DNA of 39,659 nucleotides from CAYZEZ01 sp964477295 (GCA_964477295.1 CAYZEZ010000008.1:1-39659); one strand, 5' to 3'; positions 6,576 through 15,885 are shown, numbered from the stretch's first letter. Numbers and translations are program-made. The notes: generated from the sequence alone by a model not told the origin.

Positions 6576-9419
6576 TTAGAACAGGGCTCTTACACCTATA
6601 TTATAGAATCGCGTTTGCGGAGCGCTTGTTATATTCATCTCCAGAATTTCACGTTCCCTGGAGAGGGTCAACAGGTTAGATCCACTGACGTAGACCGAAA
6701 TATCATGCAAACGGAAATTTCGTAACAGCTTACCGGGCAAATCATAAGTGATCTGAACCTTAGCCAGGTTAAAACGATCCGTTTTATATAACCAGAAATC
6801 AGAACTACGGAAATTATTGCTTCCACTTTCTGTCGTCAACCGGGGATAAGTGGCTGTTTCCTTTGTTTCTTCAGTCCAACGGTCACTTACTACTGCTGAA
6901 TATTTCCTGTTGCCGTAAACCCAGTAGTAGGTATTATTTTTCATGGCATAAGAACCAAAACCACCTGTACCTAAGGCAAAAAATGTTACGTTTTTCCATT
7001 TTGCAGTCAGGTTCACACCCATTATGAAAGGGTTCCCATACCATCCGCCGCGTCCAAGGTAAACCACATCCTGATCATCAATAACATCATCATCATTCTG
7101 ATTGATATATTTAATGTCTCCAGGCTTTATAGTACCGCCAAATTTCTGCTCCGGAGAATTATCAATTTCTTCCTGGCTCTGGAACAAGCCTGCGCTCTGC
7201 AGTCCCCAAATACCATCAATAGGACGTCCCTGACGATTCTGGTAATCGTACTCATAATTTTCATCACGCCGTGTTGCCTCGGTTGAATAATAAGTTCCTC
7301 CAACACCCAGTGAAAAATCAACCTCCCCGATTCGCTTGTTAAGATTAGTGTAGAAATCGAATCCAACCCGCCTGTCGTTGTTAAAATTAACGAACGGGAT
7401 GAACGATGCATCCGGATAGTATGTAAAGAAATAGTTCGGATAGATCGTTGAAGGTTCAATAAGCAAACCCTCCATTGAGTTGACAAAGAAGGATGTGTTG
7501 ACATCTATCAATTTTTGCCACAAAGTAAGCCTTACATTGGTGGAAAACTCTTTTCTCTTGATGAATGTCAGATCTTCATTGCTTCCTCTGAGTGAATTGG
7601 TTGAACGTTCTACTGCGCCATCATACCAGCCCCACCAGGCTCCATTGGCCTGGGTGTAATTGGCTTCATACATATAATAGTCTGAAATACCTAAATCTGT
7701 ATTCAGGATGCTTCCGGATACACTTAAAACAAGATCCTCAATAACAGAAGAGTTTTTAAGGAAATTCTCTTTGCCTAGTTTCCATCCCAGGGTTAGAGAG
7801 GGCGAGAATGCGTTTCGGTGCCCTTCGGCCAACCTGGCTGAATGAATTTCAGCTGCTCCAAAGTCGGCATAATACTTCCCTTTATAATTATAACCCAATT
7901 GTAAACCAAGATTTGCGTTACCGGTCCTATGGTACACCGCTGATTGCGATTGCTGATACCCGGCTGCTATTAGCATGGCAGAAAGGTTATGAGCATTGTT
8001 AAAAGATTTTTCATAATTGAAATAACCTGAAAAAGCGATGGTTTGCCTGCTGGAACTACCGCTGATATTCTGTATTCCCGATTTTTCATCATTATTGTAC
8101 TTGGTCAGGTCAGCTATAACATCCTCACCATTATAATTATACCAGGCAGGAGTAAAAACAGCATAGGTATTATTGTATGAGGTGCTGTAAGAGGTAGCAT
8201 AGTCAACAGCGAACAGTGTATGAAAAGAGAGCCCTTTCAACACACTCTCTAAATCGAAATCAATACCCATATTAGACTGGAACTGACGACTGGTCCATTT
8301 ACTGCTACCTCCAGCATAGTAATCAGCAATGACATTTGTCAGGTCCACCTGTGTACCACCCAGGAAATACTTATCATCAATAATATTATTACTGCTGTTT
8401 ATCAAGGTCCAGGAATTTAAATCATTCGGATCGATATAACTCAACGGAATCAATGGAGTTACACGGTTAGGACGCAGATTGGCAGCCGAGTTCCAATAAT
8501 TATCAGTTGTAGCATTGGCACTCCTTGAATTATAGAAGGTGGCATTGGTGCTGATAAATGCACTGATGTCGTCGTTTAACGTCAGGTCAACATTACCACG
8601 TATATTTAAACGATTAATATTGTTGTCATTAGCCTCACCAAACTTAAACACATCACCCTGATAATAATAACCAATATTTGAATAGAATCGTGCAAGTTCG
8701 TTTCCACCTGAAATTTCAGTTGTAACATCTGAGCGGTTGAAAGCCTTCTTTAAATATTCAGAAGAATAGAAATTTACATTTGGATAACGGTATGGATTAA
8801 TTCCTGAAGCATAATAGTAAATATCCTCGTCACTATATAAAGGTGACAATCCATCGTTCTCAAGGGCCTCATTATAAAGTGTCATATATTCTGCCGAACC
8901 TAAATACTCAGGGTAACTCTTCGATACATTAAAACCTGTATTAGCGCGCAGATTAATCTTAAATGGTTCAACCTTACCCCTTTTTGTTGATATGTAAATC
9001 ACCCCGTTGGCTGCACGGCTTCCGTAGAGCACGACGGCTGAAGCTCCTTTTAAGAAAGTTATCTGCTCAATTTCAGTTGGTAACACATTATTTGCATCGC
9101 GAGGCACACCGTCAACTAATACCAGATACTCGCCCGTACCCCATAAAGAGTTTCCATTCCAACCGCCGATATATCCTTGCATATTATCCAGACTATAAGT
9201 ATTGTAGTTCTTATTTGTCAACTCTTCGAGATTGACTACAGAAACACCTCCCAAAAGATCACTTTGTGGTATCTTACGATAAGATACCTGTACCAATGGA
9301 TCTTTATCAGCAGTATTTAGTGAATCAGGTTCATTTTCCGCAGTCAGTTGTGCCCCTGCCAAGTATGGAAAGAGAACAAACATTGCTAATAAAATGAATC
9401 TTGTTTGTATATATTTCAT
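6576..9419 (-). CDS. xusC: SusC/RagA-like TonB-dependent transporter without N-terminal extension (XusC position)
   Basis: A 947-residue outer-membrane channel. After a signal peptide ending YLAGAQ there is no carboxypeptidase-regulatory-like domain; only about 40 residues precede the plug, which is recognisable by EYLVLVDGVPRDANNVLPTEIEQITFLKGASAVVLYGSRAANGV. The barrel follows and ends with an aromatic TRFYNIGVRALF strand. It imports xylo-oligosaccharides together with the next SusD using TonB energy. The first SusC of this locus does have the N-terminal domain. The start ATG lies inside the downstream copy of a 51-bp direct repeat. Confidence 0.93.
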   Translation of the reverse strand: MKYIQTRFILLAMFVLFPYLAGAQLTAENEPDSLNTADKDPLVQVSYRKIPQSDLLGGVSVVNLEELTNKNYNTYSLDNMQGYIGGWNGNSLWGTGEYLVLVDGVPRDANNVLPTEIEQITFLKGASAVVLYGSRAANGVIYISTKRGKVEPFKINLRANTGFNVSKSYPEYLGSAEYMTLYNEALENDGLSPLYSDEDIYYYASGINPYRYPNVNFYSSEYLKKAFNRSDVTTEISGGNELARFYSNIGYYYQGDVFKFGEANDNNINRLNIRGNVDLTLNDDISAFISTNATFYNSRSANATTDNYWNSAANLRPNRVTPLIPLSYIDPNDLNSWTLINSSNNIIDDKYFLGGTQVDLTNVIADYYAGGSSKWTSRQFQSNMGIDFDLESVLKGLSFHTLFAVDYATSYSTSYNNTYAVFTPAWYNYNGEDVIADLTKYNNDEKSGIQNISGSSSRQTIAFSGYFNYEKSFNNAHNLSAMLIAAGYQQSQSAVYHRTGNANLGLQLGYNYKGKYYADFGAAEIHSARLAEGHRNAFSPSLTLGWKLGKENFLKNSSVIEDLVLSVSGSILNTDLGISDYYMYEANYTQANGAWWGWYDGAVERSTNSLRGSNEDLTFIKRKEFSTNVRLTLWQKLIDVNTSFFVNSMEGLLIEPSTIYPNYFFTYYPDASFIPFVNFNNDRRVGFDFYTNLNKRIGEVDFSLGVGGTYYSTEATRRDENYEYDYQNRQGRPIDGIWGLQSAGLFQSQEEIDNSPEQKFGGTIKPGDIKYINQNDDDVIDDQDVVYLGRGGWYGNPFIMGVNLTAKWKNVTFFALGTGGFGSYAMKNNTYYWVYGNRKYSAVVSDRWTEETKETATYPRLTTESGSNNFRSSDFWLYKTDRFNLAKVQITYDLPGKLLRNFRLHDISVYVSGSNLLTLSREREILEMNITSAPQTRFYNIGVRALF

Positions 9420-9566
9420 CAGTATTTATTTTATTTATTTCATCGGTCTGATGTAACTTACCAGAAAAATATTTTCATATCCATTTGTCAAAAAATGAAA
9501 ATATTTTAATGGACGTTTCATCAGTATTTATTTTATTTATTTCATCGGTCTGATGTAACTTACCAG
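9414..9566 (-). repeat. 51-bp direct repeat pair around a hairpin, between xusB and xusC
   Basis: Positions 9414-9464 and 9516-9566 are identical 51-bp copies. Read on the minus strand each runs from CTGGTAA (the last codons and stop of the SusD gene) to ATGAAA (the start of the SusC gene). The 51 bases between them carry a perfect 13-bp inverted repeat (9466-9478 with 9495-9507) separated by 16 bases. The first copy therefore creates an extra ATG with a 28-codon frame that ends within the second copy. It could be a simple tandem duplication or an intercistronic RNA structure. Confidence 0.9.
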
Positions 9567-11506
9567 CCAGGATTCTGTTTAAATTCCGGATACATGGATG
9601 TTTCGGAAATCTTCAGTGGAAACCAGTAGTGCTTCATTCCAAATTGACGCGTTAAAATAACTTCTTCTCTATAGTTAGCAACCCTTGCATCTTTGGGATC
9701 ATTATCCTCAAAGAAAGCAAGGTCTTCTACGCGATCGAACTCCTGAGAGGTTTTTACATTATAGGGATACTCAGTAAGCAGCAACCAGCGCTGCAAGTCG
9801 TTAAAACGGAAGCCTTCGAACGATAATTCAACGGCACGTTCTCTTCGCACTTCATCCATAAACTTATTAGGATCAGCAGTATATGCTGCATCGACATGTC
9901 CTGCACCTACACGGTCGCGGAGTGTATTGATCGTTTCTTCAGCTGTCTTGGAGAAGTTCGAGGATTTACCAGCAGCGCCCCCGAACGCAGCGCAAGCTTC
10001 CGCATACATTGTATACACGTCACCTAAACGCATATAGGGCAAATAAGTATGAAGGCTAAAACTCCAATTGTATGCTCCATCATATTTGTTAGCGGTATGT
10101 GGTACTAATTTCTGAATAAAATAACCGGTCCGGCTACCATCAGCAGGATTTCTCATTGTGCCATCTGTATGAAGACCGCAATAACGCAAATACTCCATAT
10201 TAGCAGGCATGGTTGAATTTACATACTTAAATCCATCAACTACAATATCGTGATAAAAACGCGGGTCACGATCCTTGAAAGGATAATCCGGATCAAATCC
10301 GGAATCCGGGTCATCCAGAGGCAAACCGTTAGCCATACCATAAAACTTCACATAATTAGCGGTTGGATGGTGGATAATGTTATCATGTTCCACAAGACCC
10401 TGGACTTTAGGACCAAATGTTTTCGTCGTGTTCCAGTTGCTGCCATTATAATCAGTAGAAGGACCCCGGAAAATGGCTTCTGTTGAGCCCGGCATCAACC
10501 AATTCTGACCCATAGTATAGAATATGTCGCTAAAACAAGTTGTTGCTCCAGGGGTCTTCACATGATTATAAATATCCTCATAATTAAATTCTGCCAGAGA
10601 ATACTGGGTTTGACCACTTTCCACCAGGTCCAGTAATTGGCCGAAAGCCTCCGCGGCCTTCTGGCAGTAATCCTCATCATAATTATAGGTATTGGCACCA
10701 CCGGTTTCGGCGCCATTCTTCATCAAAGGACTGCCTGCCCACAAATAGTTCTTGCCTAAATAACCTAATGCCATAATCTTATTTGCCCGGAGCTGGTTCT
10801 TACCTAATGTATTTTTCCCTACAGTTGTATTATCCCAGTCAACAGGCAACAATTCGGCAGCTTTTGCAAAATCTGCCCCGGCCTTGTCCGCACATTCCTG
10901 ATAACTCAAACGTGGTAATGTTGGTTTTTCTCCTGAGGGCAATACCTCATCAATATATGGTAAACCTCCAAAGTATTGCATCATTTCAAAGTGCCACCAG
11001 GCTCTGAAAAAGTATAATTGACCGGCAATAATATCTTTTTCCTCCTGGGTAGCCGCAGTCATCCTTTCAAGGTTGGCGAGACCAATATTTGCCTTTCGGA
11101 TACAGTACCAGGCATGGGGCCACAAGGCATGCTCGAATTTATCGGTTGAGGTCGGGTCGGTATTGGGCTTGTCCAGCCACGCACCTGGCTGGCCCATTCT
11201 TCCTGCCTGCCATGCCCAGAAGTTACCCAGGTCCACCTGGTTAGTCATGTGCCAGCTGCCTTCCAGGTTAAATAACTCATCATCACCCCAGTTCCATGAA
11301 GTTGTCCAATAGCATTTTTCCTTATCCGGTATACAATTATAAATCTCCTCAATAAAGCCCTGAAAATTAGTGAAGTTTTTAAAGGCCACTTCTTCAGACA
11401 CTATCGATTCAGGCTCTTTATCCAGGTAATCCTCGCAGGAAAGAAATCCCAGGATCATCATGGATAGCAAACCGCCCCGTAAAAGATTTTTATAAACCCG
11501 TTTCAT
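9560..11506 (-). CDS. xusB: SusD/RagB-like xylan-binding lipoprotein (XusB position)
   Basis: A 648-residue lipoprotein counted from ATG at 11506; a TTG three codons upstream is less likely. The signal ends LGFLSC, then EDYLDKEP, the classic SusD mature start. The N-terminal TPR region includes GQLYFFRAWWHFEMMQYFGGLPYID, and the C-terminal SusD block includes VRRERAVELSFEGFRFNDLQRW, ending in NPGW. It should form the lid of the adjacent SusC channel and bind xylan fragments at the surface. The start lies 11 bases after the SusC stop, so translation is probably coupled. The stop codon falls inside the upstream copy of the 51-bp repeat. Confidence 0.93.
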   Translation of the reverse strand: MKRVYKNLLRGGLLSMMILGFLSCEDYLDKEPESIVSEEVAFKNFTNFQGFIEEIYNCIPDKEKCYWTTSWNWGDDELFNLEGSWHMTNQVDLGNFWAWQAGRMGQPGAWLDKPNTDPTSTDKFEHALWPHAWYCIRKANIGLANLERMTAATQEEKDIIAGQLYFFRAWWHFEMMQYFGGLPYIDEVLPSGEKPTLPRLSYQECADKAGADFAKAAELLPVDWDNTTVGKNTLGKNQLRANKIMALGYLGKNYLWAGSPLMKNGAETGGANTYNYDEDYCQKAAEAFGQLLDLVESGQTQYSLAEFNYEDIYNHVKTPGATTCFSDIFYTMGQNWLMPGSTEAIFRGPSTDYNGSNWNTTKTFGPKVQGLVEHDNIIHHPTANYVKFYGMANGLPLDDPDSGFDPDYPFKDRDPRFYHDIVVDGFKYVNSTMPANMEYLRYCGLHTDGTMRNPADGSRTGYFIQKLVPHTANKYDGAYNWSFSLHTYLPYMRLGDVYTMYAEACAAFGGAAGKSSNFSKTAEETINTLRDRVGAGHVDAAYTADPNKFMDEVRRERAVELSFEGFRFNDLQRWLLLTEYPYNVKTSQEFDRVEDLAFFEDNDPKDARVANYREEVILTRQFGMKHYWFPLKISETSMYPEFKQNPGW

Positions 11507-11517
11507 TGTTCTCAATA

Positions 11518-14500
11518 TTAGAAAGTAAATCTTAAGCCCAAGTTATAACGTCTCATCGTAGGATAAGCGCCCTGCCCACCATAACCGGCAAAATTAGATT
11601 CACGGTCATCCGGCATTTTCGACCATACCCAGAGGTTGTTACCATTAACAAAGATCTTCAAAGCACTACCGATATTGTTAAGTCTTCCTCTGTTGAAAGT
11701 ATAAGCTATTTCTGCATTCTTTAACCGCAAATAAGAAGCATCAAACAAAAATTGTGTGCCCTGGTTATAACTCGGAGTTGATAACCATCGGGGGACCGTT
11801 ATATCTGCAGTGGGATTCTCCTTTGACCACCAGGTACCAATATCATAAACAGTATTCAGCTGACTACCAAAACTGTTAAGCGGCACATAGCGGGTTACAT
11901 TATTAACACCATAAAATTGTACAAAAGCACTCAGTCCTTTCCATTCTATACCAACAGTAGCGTTATAGGTATTTTGAGGAGCATCGGCATATTCATACGG
12001 GATCTGGTCATTATTATCGATAATCCCATCTCCATTAAAGTCTATTATGTAATAATCGCCCGGCAATTTATAAGAATCGTTCGTTTCATGTTGCGGGCTA
12101 CCATAAATCTCATCGTAGTTGTTAACAAAACCGGCATCAACATATGTTCTGGTTTGATTGATGCTATACCCTGCTTGTTTCAGGTAATCCTCGTACAATG
12201 CCGGATCATCTCTTTCAAGGATTTCATTTTTTGCATGAGTCATACTCATTTCGGCCCACAAGCGCAACTTATTAGGTAAAATCTTCTTTATACGTAATTC
12301 TATTTCATAGCCTTTGGTACGTACCTTACCCAAATTGGCCGTTGGTGGTGTGGCACCAAAATACGAAGGAACCGCACGATCTTCACCTCTTACTAAAATG
12401 TCAAAACGATTGTCGCGGAAGAATTCCACATAACCGGTAAACAATCCATTTAAAATCGCATAGTCCGCTCCTACGTTAAACTTCCTCACTGTCTCCCATC
12501 TTACATCAGGATTCCCGACAGCAGCCTCTCTGTACCAGGTGTAAGGGCTGGTTCCATGATTTAAATCCAGTGAAGAATTACCGCCATAAGCCCATTGTGT
12601 AAGGTACAAAAAGCGATCCCCGTAGTCATCGCCAATCTCTCCATAGGAGGCTCTCAATTTCAACATATCCAAAAACGAAAGGGATTCCATAAAAGATTCT
12701 TCTGAGATCATCCATCCTACTGCGCCTGAATTGAAAAATGCAAAACGATAATCTTTACTGAACTTTTCAGAACCATTGTATGCCCCATTATATTCTAAAA
12801 AGTATTTAAAAGCATAATTATATGTTGCGCGGAATGCCCAATCCTCACGAAATGAAGGAATCATACTTCCTGTTGCTCTCTGCTTCCGGCTGAACAATCC
12901 CATGGCTGTCACATTATGTTTTTTAAAATCACGCTCCCAGTTTAACTGCAGCTGATAATCCAGATTTCGTTGTGTTGACCAGTTTTGAACCTCACCACCG
13001 GAAATATTCCACAATACGCCCTGCATGAAATCGAATTTGTTATTATTTTCAAATTCCTTCTTGAAAGTTGGGATACCAGTATCAGGGTCAATCCATTTTT
13101 GCTGTGCGTCATGATAGAGGTCATTAACTCCCCGGTTAAATTCTACAAATGTGTTATCCCAGGATATGGTTCCTCTGAAATTCAAGCCTTTTGTAATAAA
13201 GTCTAATTTCTGTTCCAAAATAAAATCTGTATTGATTCGGGTGGTGGTTGTAGTCATCGCACCGGCAAGTGTTAAGTCAGCCGCTGAATTGGTCACATTC
13301 GAAATGTTGGGATAAAAACCCCAGGAGCCATCTGAATATTTTGGCATGAATACATCCGGAGCTATGTTATAGGCACCTGCCCACTGCTGAGCCACCGCCC
13401 AATCCGATGAATTTGTCTGGCCCCAGGGACTCTTTTTAGCACCGTTCGACCCTGCAATATTAAGCTTGAACAGAGTAGATTTTGTTAACTGAAAATCCAG
13501 ATTACTGCGTGCATTAATACGATTATATCCATATCCTGATTCATAATTGCGTCCATTATCAAAGATCCTGAAAAGATCACCTTCATGAACAAAGTAGGCC
13601 GAAGTAAAATATTTAACGAAATCAGTACCTCCGGAAACATTAATGTTCGCATTGTACGACATGGTGTAATTCTTAAAAAGCTCATCCTGCCAATCCACGT
13701 TCGGATAGCGCTCCGATTCTTCCAAATTTGCCGGATAACGGTATTTGTTAATTATAGATTGTGGTTTAATATACTCCCAGGAATCCGGGTATACCCCTAA
13801 CTCATGTTCAATAGCAACATTACGGGCCATTAGCGCATCGTAAGAATCAAGCTTATTGGGTAATTTTGAAGGCACCTTTACGGTCGAGTTAACTGATACA
13901 TCAATCTTAGCTGAACCTGCCTGACCACGCCTGGTCGTAATAAGAATTACACCATTTGCGCCTTTTACGCCGTAAACGGCTGTTGCGGATGCATCTTTCA
14001 ACACAGAAATGGACTGTATGGAACTAACATCCAAACCACTCATAGAACGCTCGATACCATCGACCAAAATAAGCGGTTCACTATTGTTCCATGAACTGGC
14101 AGAACGAATCAGGATAATCGGATCTTCCTCTCCGGGCAAACCTGAACTTGACATTGTGATTACTCCAGGGAGATTACCAGTCAGAGCACTACCAACATTG
14201 GTTATACCGGCAGACCGTTCCAGTACCTCACCAGTTGTTTGTGTAATAGCACCAACAACACTTTTCTTTTTTTGCCGACCATACCCAACCACAATAATCT
14301 CATCTAATTGCACACTTGATATTTCCAGCGCAACAGTAATTTGTTCATTGCCTGATACGCTGATTTCCTGTGGATCATATCCAACATATGTGACAACAAG
14401 CGTTTGCTGCCCTGAAGGAATTCTCAATGAAAATTCACCATTGACATCTGAAATAGTCCCTACCGATGTACTACCTTTAAGCACTATTGTAGCTCCTATA

Positions 14501-14685
14501 ACCGGGTCTTGATTTTCATCAATCACAATCCCTTTTACAGTAGATCCATCCTGTCCAAATATTTGAAGGCTATAAAAAAATAATGAAAAGCAAAAAAGAA
14601 ACGTCTTCAATATTTTACTTCTGCTTAATAAAGAAAAAGATGCATGTAAGTTTTTAGTTTTCTTTTTCATGCTCGTTTCATTCAT
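11518..14685 (-). CDS. xusA: SusC/RagA-like TonB-dependent transporter (XusA position)
   Basis: A 1055-residue outer-membrane transporter and first gene of the xylan locus. A long signal region ends YSLQIFGQ. It is followed by a carboxypeptidase-regulatory-like domain (about 50-135, VKGIVIDENQDPVIGAT... TYVGYDPQ), a TonB box/plug entry DEIIVVGYGRQKKKSVVGA, a plug with LILVDGIERSM and VLKDASATAVYGVKGANGVILITT, and a long beta barrel ending RRYNLGLRFTF. It imports xylan oligosaccharides with the adjacent SusD. ATG at 14670 (MKKKTKN) would give a more normal signal peptide and is a good alternative start. A plausible promoter lies 20-50 bases upstream. Confidence 0.95.
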   Translation of the reverse strand: MNETSMKKKTKNLHASFSLLSRSKILKTFLFCFSLFFYSLQIFGQDGSTVKGIVIDENQDPVIGATIVLKGSTSVGTISDVNGEFSLRIPSGQQTLVVTYVGYDPQEISVSGNEQITVALEISSVQLDEIIVVGYGRQKKKSVVGAITQTTGEVLERSAGITNVGSALTGNLPGVITMSSSGLPGEEDPIILIRSASSWNNSEPLILVDGIERSMSGLDVSSIQSISVLKDASATAVYGVKGANGVILITTRRGQAGSAKIDVSVNSTVKVPSKLPNKLDSYDALMARNVAIEHELGVYPDSWEYIKPQSIINKYRYPANLEESERYPNVDWQDELFKNYTMSYNANINVSGGTDFVKYFTSAYFVHEGDLFRIFDNGRNYESGYGYNRINARSNLDFQLTKSTLFKLNIAGSNGAKKSPWGQTNSSDWAVAQQWAGAYNIAPDVFMPKYSDGSWGFYPNISNVTNSAADLTLAGAMTTTTTRINTDFILEQKLDFITKGLNFRGTISWDNTFVEFNRGVNDLYHDAQQKWIDPDTGIPTFKKEFENNNKFDFMQGVLWNISGGEVQNWSTQRNLDYQLQLNWERDFKKHNVTAMGLFSRKQRATGSMIPSFREDWAFRATYNYAFKYFLEYNGAYNGSEKFSKDYRFAFFNSGAVGWMISEESFMESLSFLDMLKLRASYGEIGDDYGDRFLYLTQWAYGGNSSLDLNHGTSPYTWYREAAVGNPDVRWETVRKFNVGADYAILNGLFTGYVEFFRDNRFDILVRGEDRAVPSYFGATPPTANLGKVRTKGYEIELRIKKILPNKLRLWAEMSMTHAKNEILERDDPALYEDYLKQAGYSINQTRTYVDAGFVNNYDEIYGSPQHETNDSYKLPGDYYIIDFNGDGIIDNNDQIPYEYADAPQNTYNATVGIEWKGLSAFVQFYGVNNVTRYVPLNSFGSQLNTVYDIGTWWSKENPTADITVPRWLSTPSYNQGTQFLFDASYLRLKNAEIAYTFNRGRLNNIGSALKIFVNGNNLWVWSKMPDDRESNFAGYGGQGAYPTMRRYNLGLRFTF

Positions 14686-14703
14686 TTGAAATTAATTTTT
14701 GAA

Positions 14704-14736
14704 CAAATTATATAATTTGATTGATTTGAACAAAAT
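14704..14736 (-). promoter_or_regulatory. Probable promoter of the xylan operon
   Basis: On the minus strand there is TATAATTTG (14704-14712), close to the Bacteroidota -7 consensus TAnnTTTG with one extra base, and 18 bases upstream ATTTTG (14731-14736) resembling the -33 element. The expected transcript start would be about 10 bases before the first ATG of xusA. The match is to consensus only. Confidence 0.4.
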
Positions 14737-14870
14737 AAATACATGTGTTTGTCGCAAATATCATAATAAGGACAATGCCTTAAGGAAAGTTCGCTGGTAA
14801 TCTGCTCACGTCATCCATAAATAGTTATAGATCAGCTTCATGAGCAAGTATGCTAATATTGAAGGTGATC

Positions 14871-14886
14871 CGTTTTCAAATTGAAG
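14871..14886. repeat. Right arm of 16-bp inverted repeat flanking the xylan locus
   Basis: CGTTTTCAAATTGAAG is the exact reverse complement of 1950-1965. It lies directly before the tRNA-Val remnant that begins about 14891. Confidence 0.45.
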
Positions 14887-14890
14887 CTAA

Positions 14891-14954
14891 ACAGTTCAGA
14901 GCACCTGCCTTTACAACAGGGGGGTGTAGGCCAATAATCCTACATCGCCCACAA
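14891..14954 (+). pseudogene. Degenerate tRNA-Val fragment (repeat copy C)
   Basis: The sequence follows the tRNA-Val at 1-70 from the D loop to the 3' end: TTCAGAGCACCTGCCTT, then ACAA with one base inserted and one lost in the anticodon arm, then GGGGG, a T stem GTAGG/CCTAC, and an identical 17-base end TCCTACATCGCCCACAA (14938-14954). The T loop TTCGACT is replaced by CCAATAA and the 5' acceptor strand and most of the D arm are missing. It cannot fold as a working tRNA. The AATAATCCTACATCGCCCACAAAT context is shared with copy A, not with the real tRNA, which points to a repeat lineage. Confidence 0.85.
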
Positions 14955-15188
14955 ATGATAACGAGAGAGTTAGTTCAGGCTGTCTCTTTTTTCTTTTTGG
15001 GAATGATTGAAGGTGGATTGAATTTTGGGTGCAGTTGTACTTAAGAATGAAATCTGACCTGTTTACAAACGAACAACCGCGGACTATTTATCATTGCACC
15101 TGACCTGTAAATGCAATTGAACATCCTTTTCGATGCCCAATAGGACGCAGCCAGCACCGGTGCCGGCTTCCGGATACCCGGCAAATTG

Positions 15189-15752
15189 TCATTTATAATA
15201 ATTTATAACCTCCTCCGGATCATTCCTTGTGGTTGCTGCCGTAACTGCATCCACACTTTTATCCACATTGCCAATCCTCAGGATCACCACAGCCTTATAG
15301 CCAGCCGGGATTTGAAAATGCTCTTTGTTCTCATTGATATTTCCGGCAGGACTCCCGTATATACGTGCACCAAGTCCAAGTCCATGTGCCGCCAAAAACA
15401 TGCTTTCCGCGGCAAGGCCGCAATCAAAATCGGGTGTTGTCCCGCTTTCTGATTCCATCCCTGAAATAACAACCAGAACATTGCCGGGAACCACATTATT
15501 TATTATTTCCTTCATGACGGAATCATTACTGATCACTGTGAACTTCCAGGGCTGCTTGTTCCTGGCACTGGGAGCTTTGATCCCGCATCTCAGGATCAAA
15601 TCGAGCTGCTGATCCGTGACAGGTTCTGTTGAGTATGCCCTTTCTGAATATGCCTTAAGCAGCGCATTGGCAACACAATTGTCAGTTGTCTGACTGTATA
15701 ATTCTGAGGAAATACAAATTATAATTACAATGAAGGCAAGTCTTGTTTTCAT
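15189..15752 (-). CDS. Exported nitroreductase-family protein
   Basis: A 187-residue FMN-dependent nitroreductase-like protein, which would reduce nitro compounds, quinones or similar acceptors with NAD(P)H. Family motifs are AYSERAYSTEPVTDQQLDLILRCGIKAPSARNKQPWKFTVI (the FMN-phosphate contact region is the R-S/A-R pattern), the DCGLAAESMFLAAHGLGLGARIYG helix and the C-terminal VVILRIGNVD. A signal peptide MKTRLAFIVIIICISSELYS suggests export to the periplasm, which is less usual for this family. It is monocistronic by position, with non-coding DNA on both sides. The size is normal for the short nitroreductases. Confidence 0.85.
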   Translation of the reverse strand: MKTRLAFIVIIICISSELYSQTTDNCVANALLKAYSERAYSTEPVTDQQLDLILRCGIKAPSARNKQPWKFTVISNDSVMKEIINNVVPGNVLVVISGMESESGTTPDFDCGLAAESMFLAAHGLGLGARIYGSPAGNINENKEHFQIPAGYKAVVILRIGNVDKSVDAVTAATTRNDPEEVINYYK

Positions 15753-15885
15753 GGCTAATCCGGTTCAAAAGATTTGTTACAAATAGTACCCAAAAATTAA
15801 CAAAATATTTCATTATCCCCATGTTTGTCCTGGGAATCAGGAATTGGAATCCAGTATCGCCCTCTGCCTGGACTTCTTGTATTAA

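Larger units (their letters stand above)
14686..15188. other. Non-coding stretch between xylan locus and nitroreductase
   Basis: It holds the putative xus promoter, the right arm of the 16-bp inverted repeat, a tRNA-Val remnant, a terminator-like T-run after GAGAGA...TCTCTTTTTT (about 14964-14990), and a GC-rich palindrome centred on GCACCGGTGC (15154-15163). Two CTGACCTGT words occur near 15055 and 15101. I see no gene in it. Confidence 0.6.

Noticed and set aside
2013..14685. Starch utilisation (Sus) locus
   Set aside because: The linked enzyme is GH10 (xylanase) and not GH13 or GH97, and the doubled SusC/SusD order fits the xylan type.
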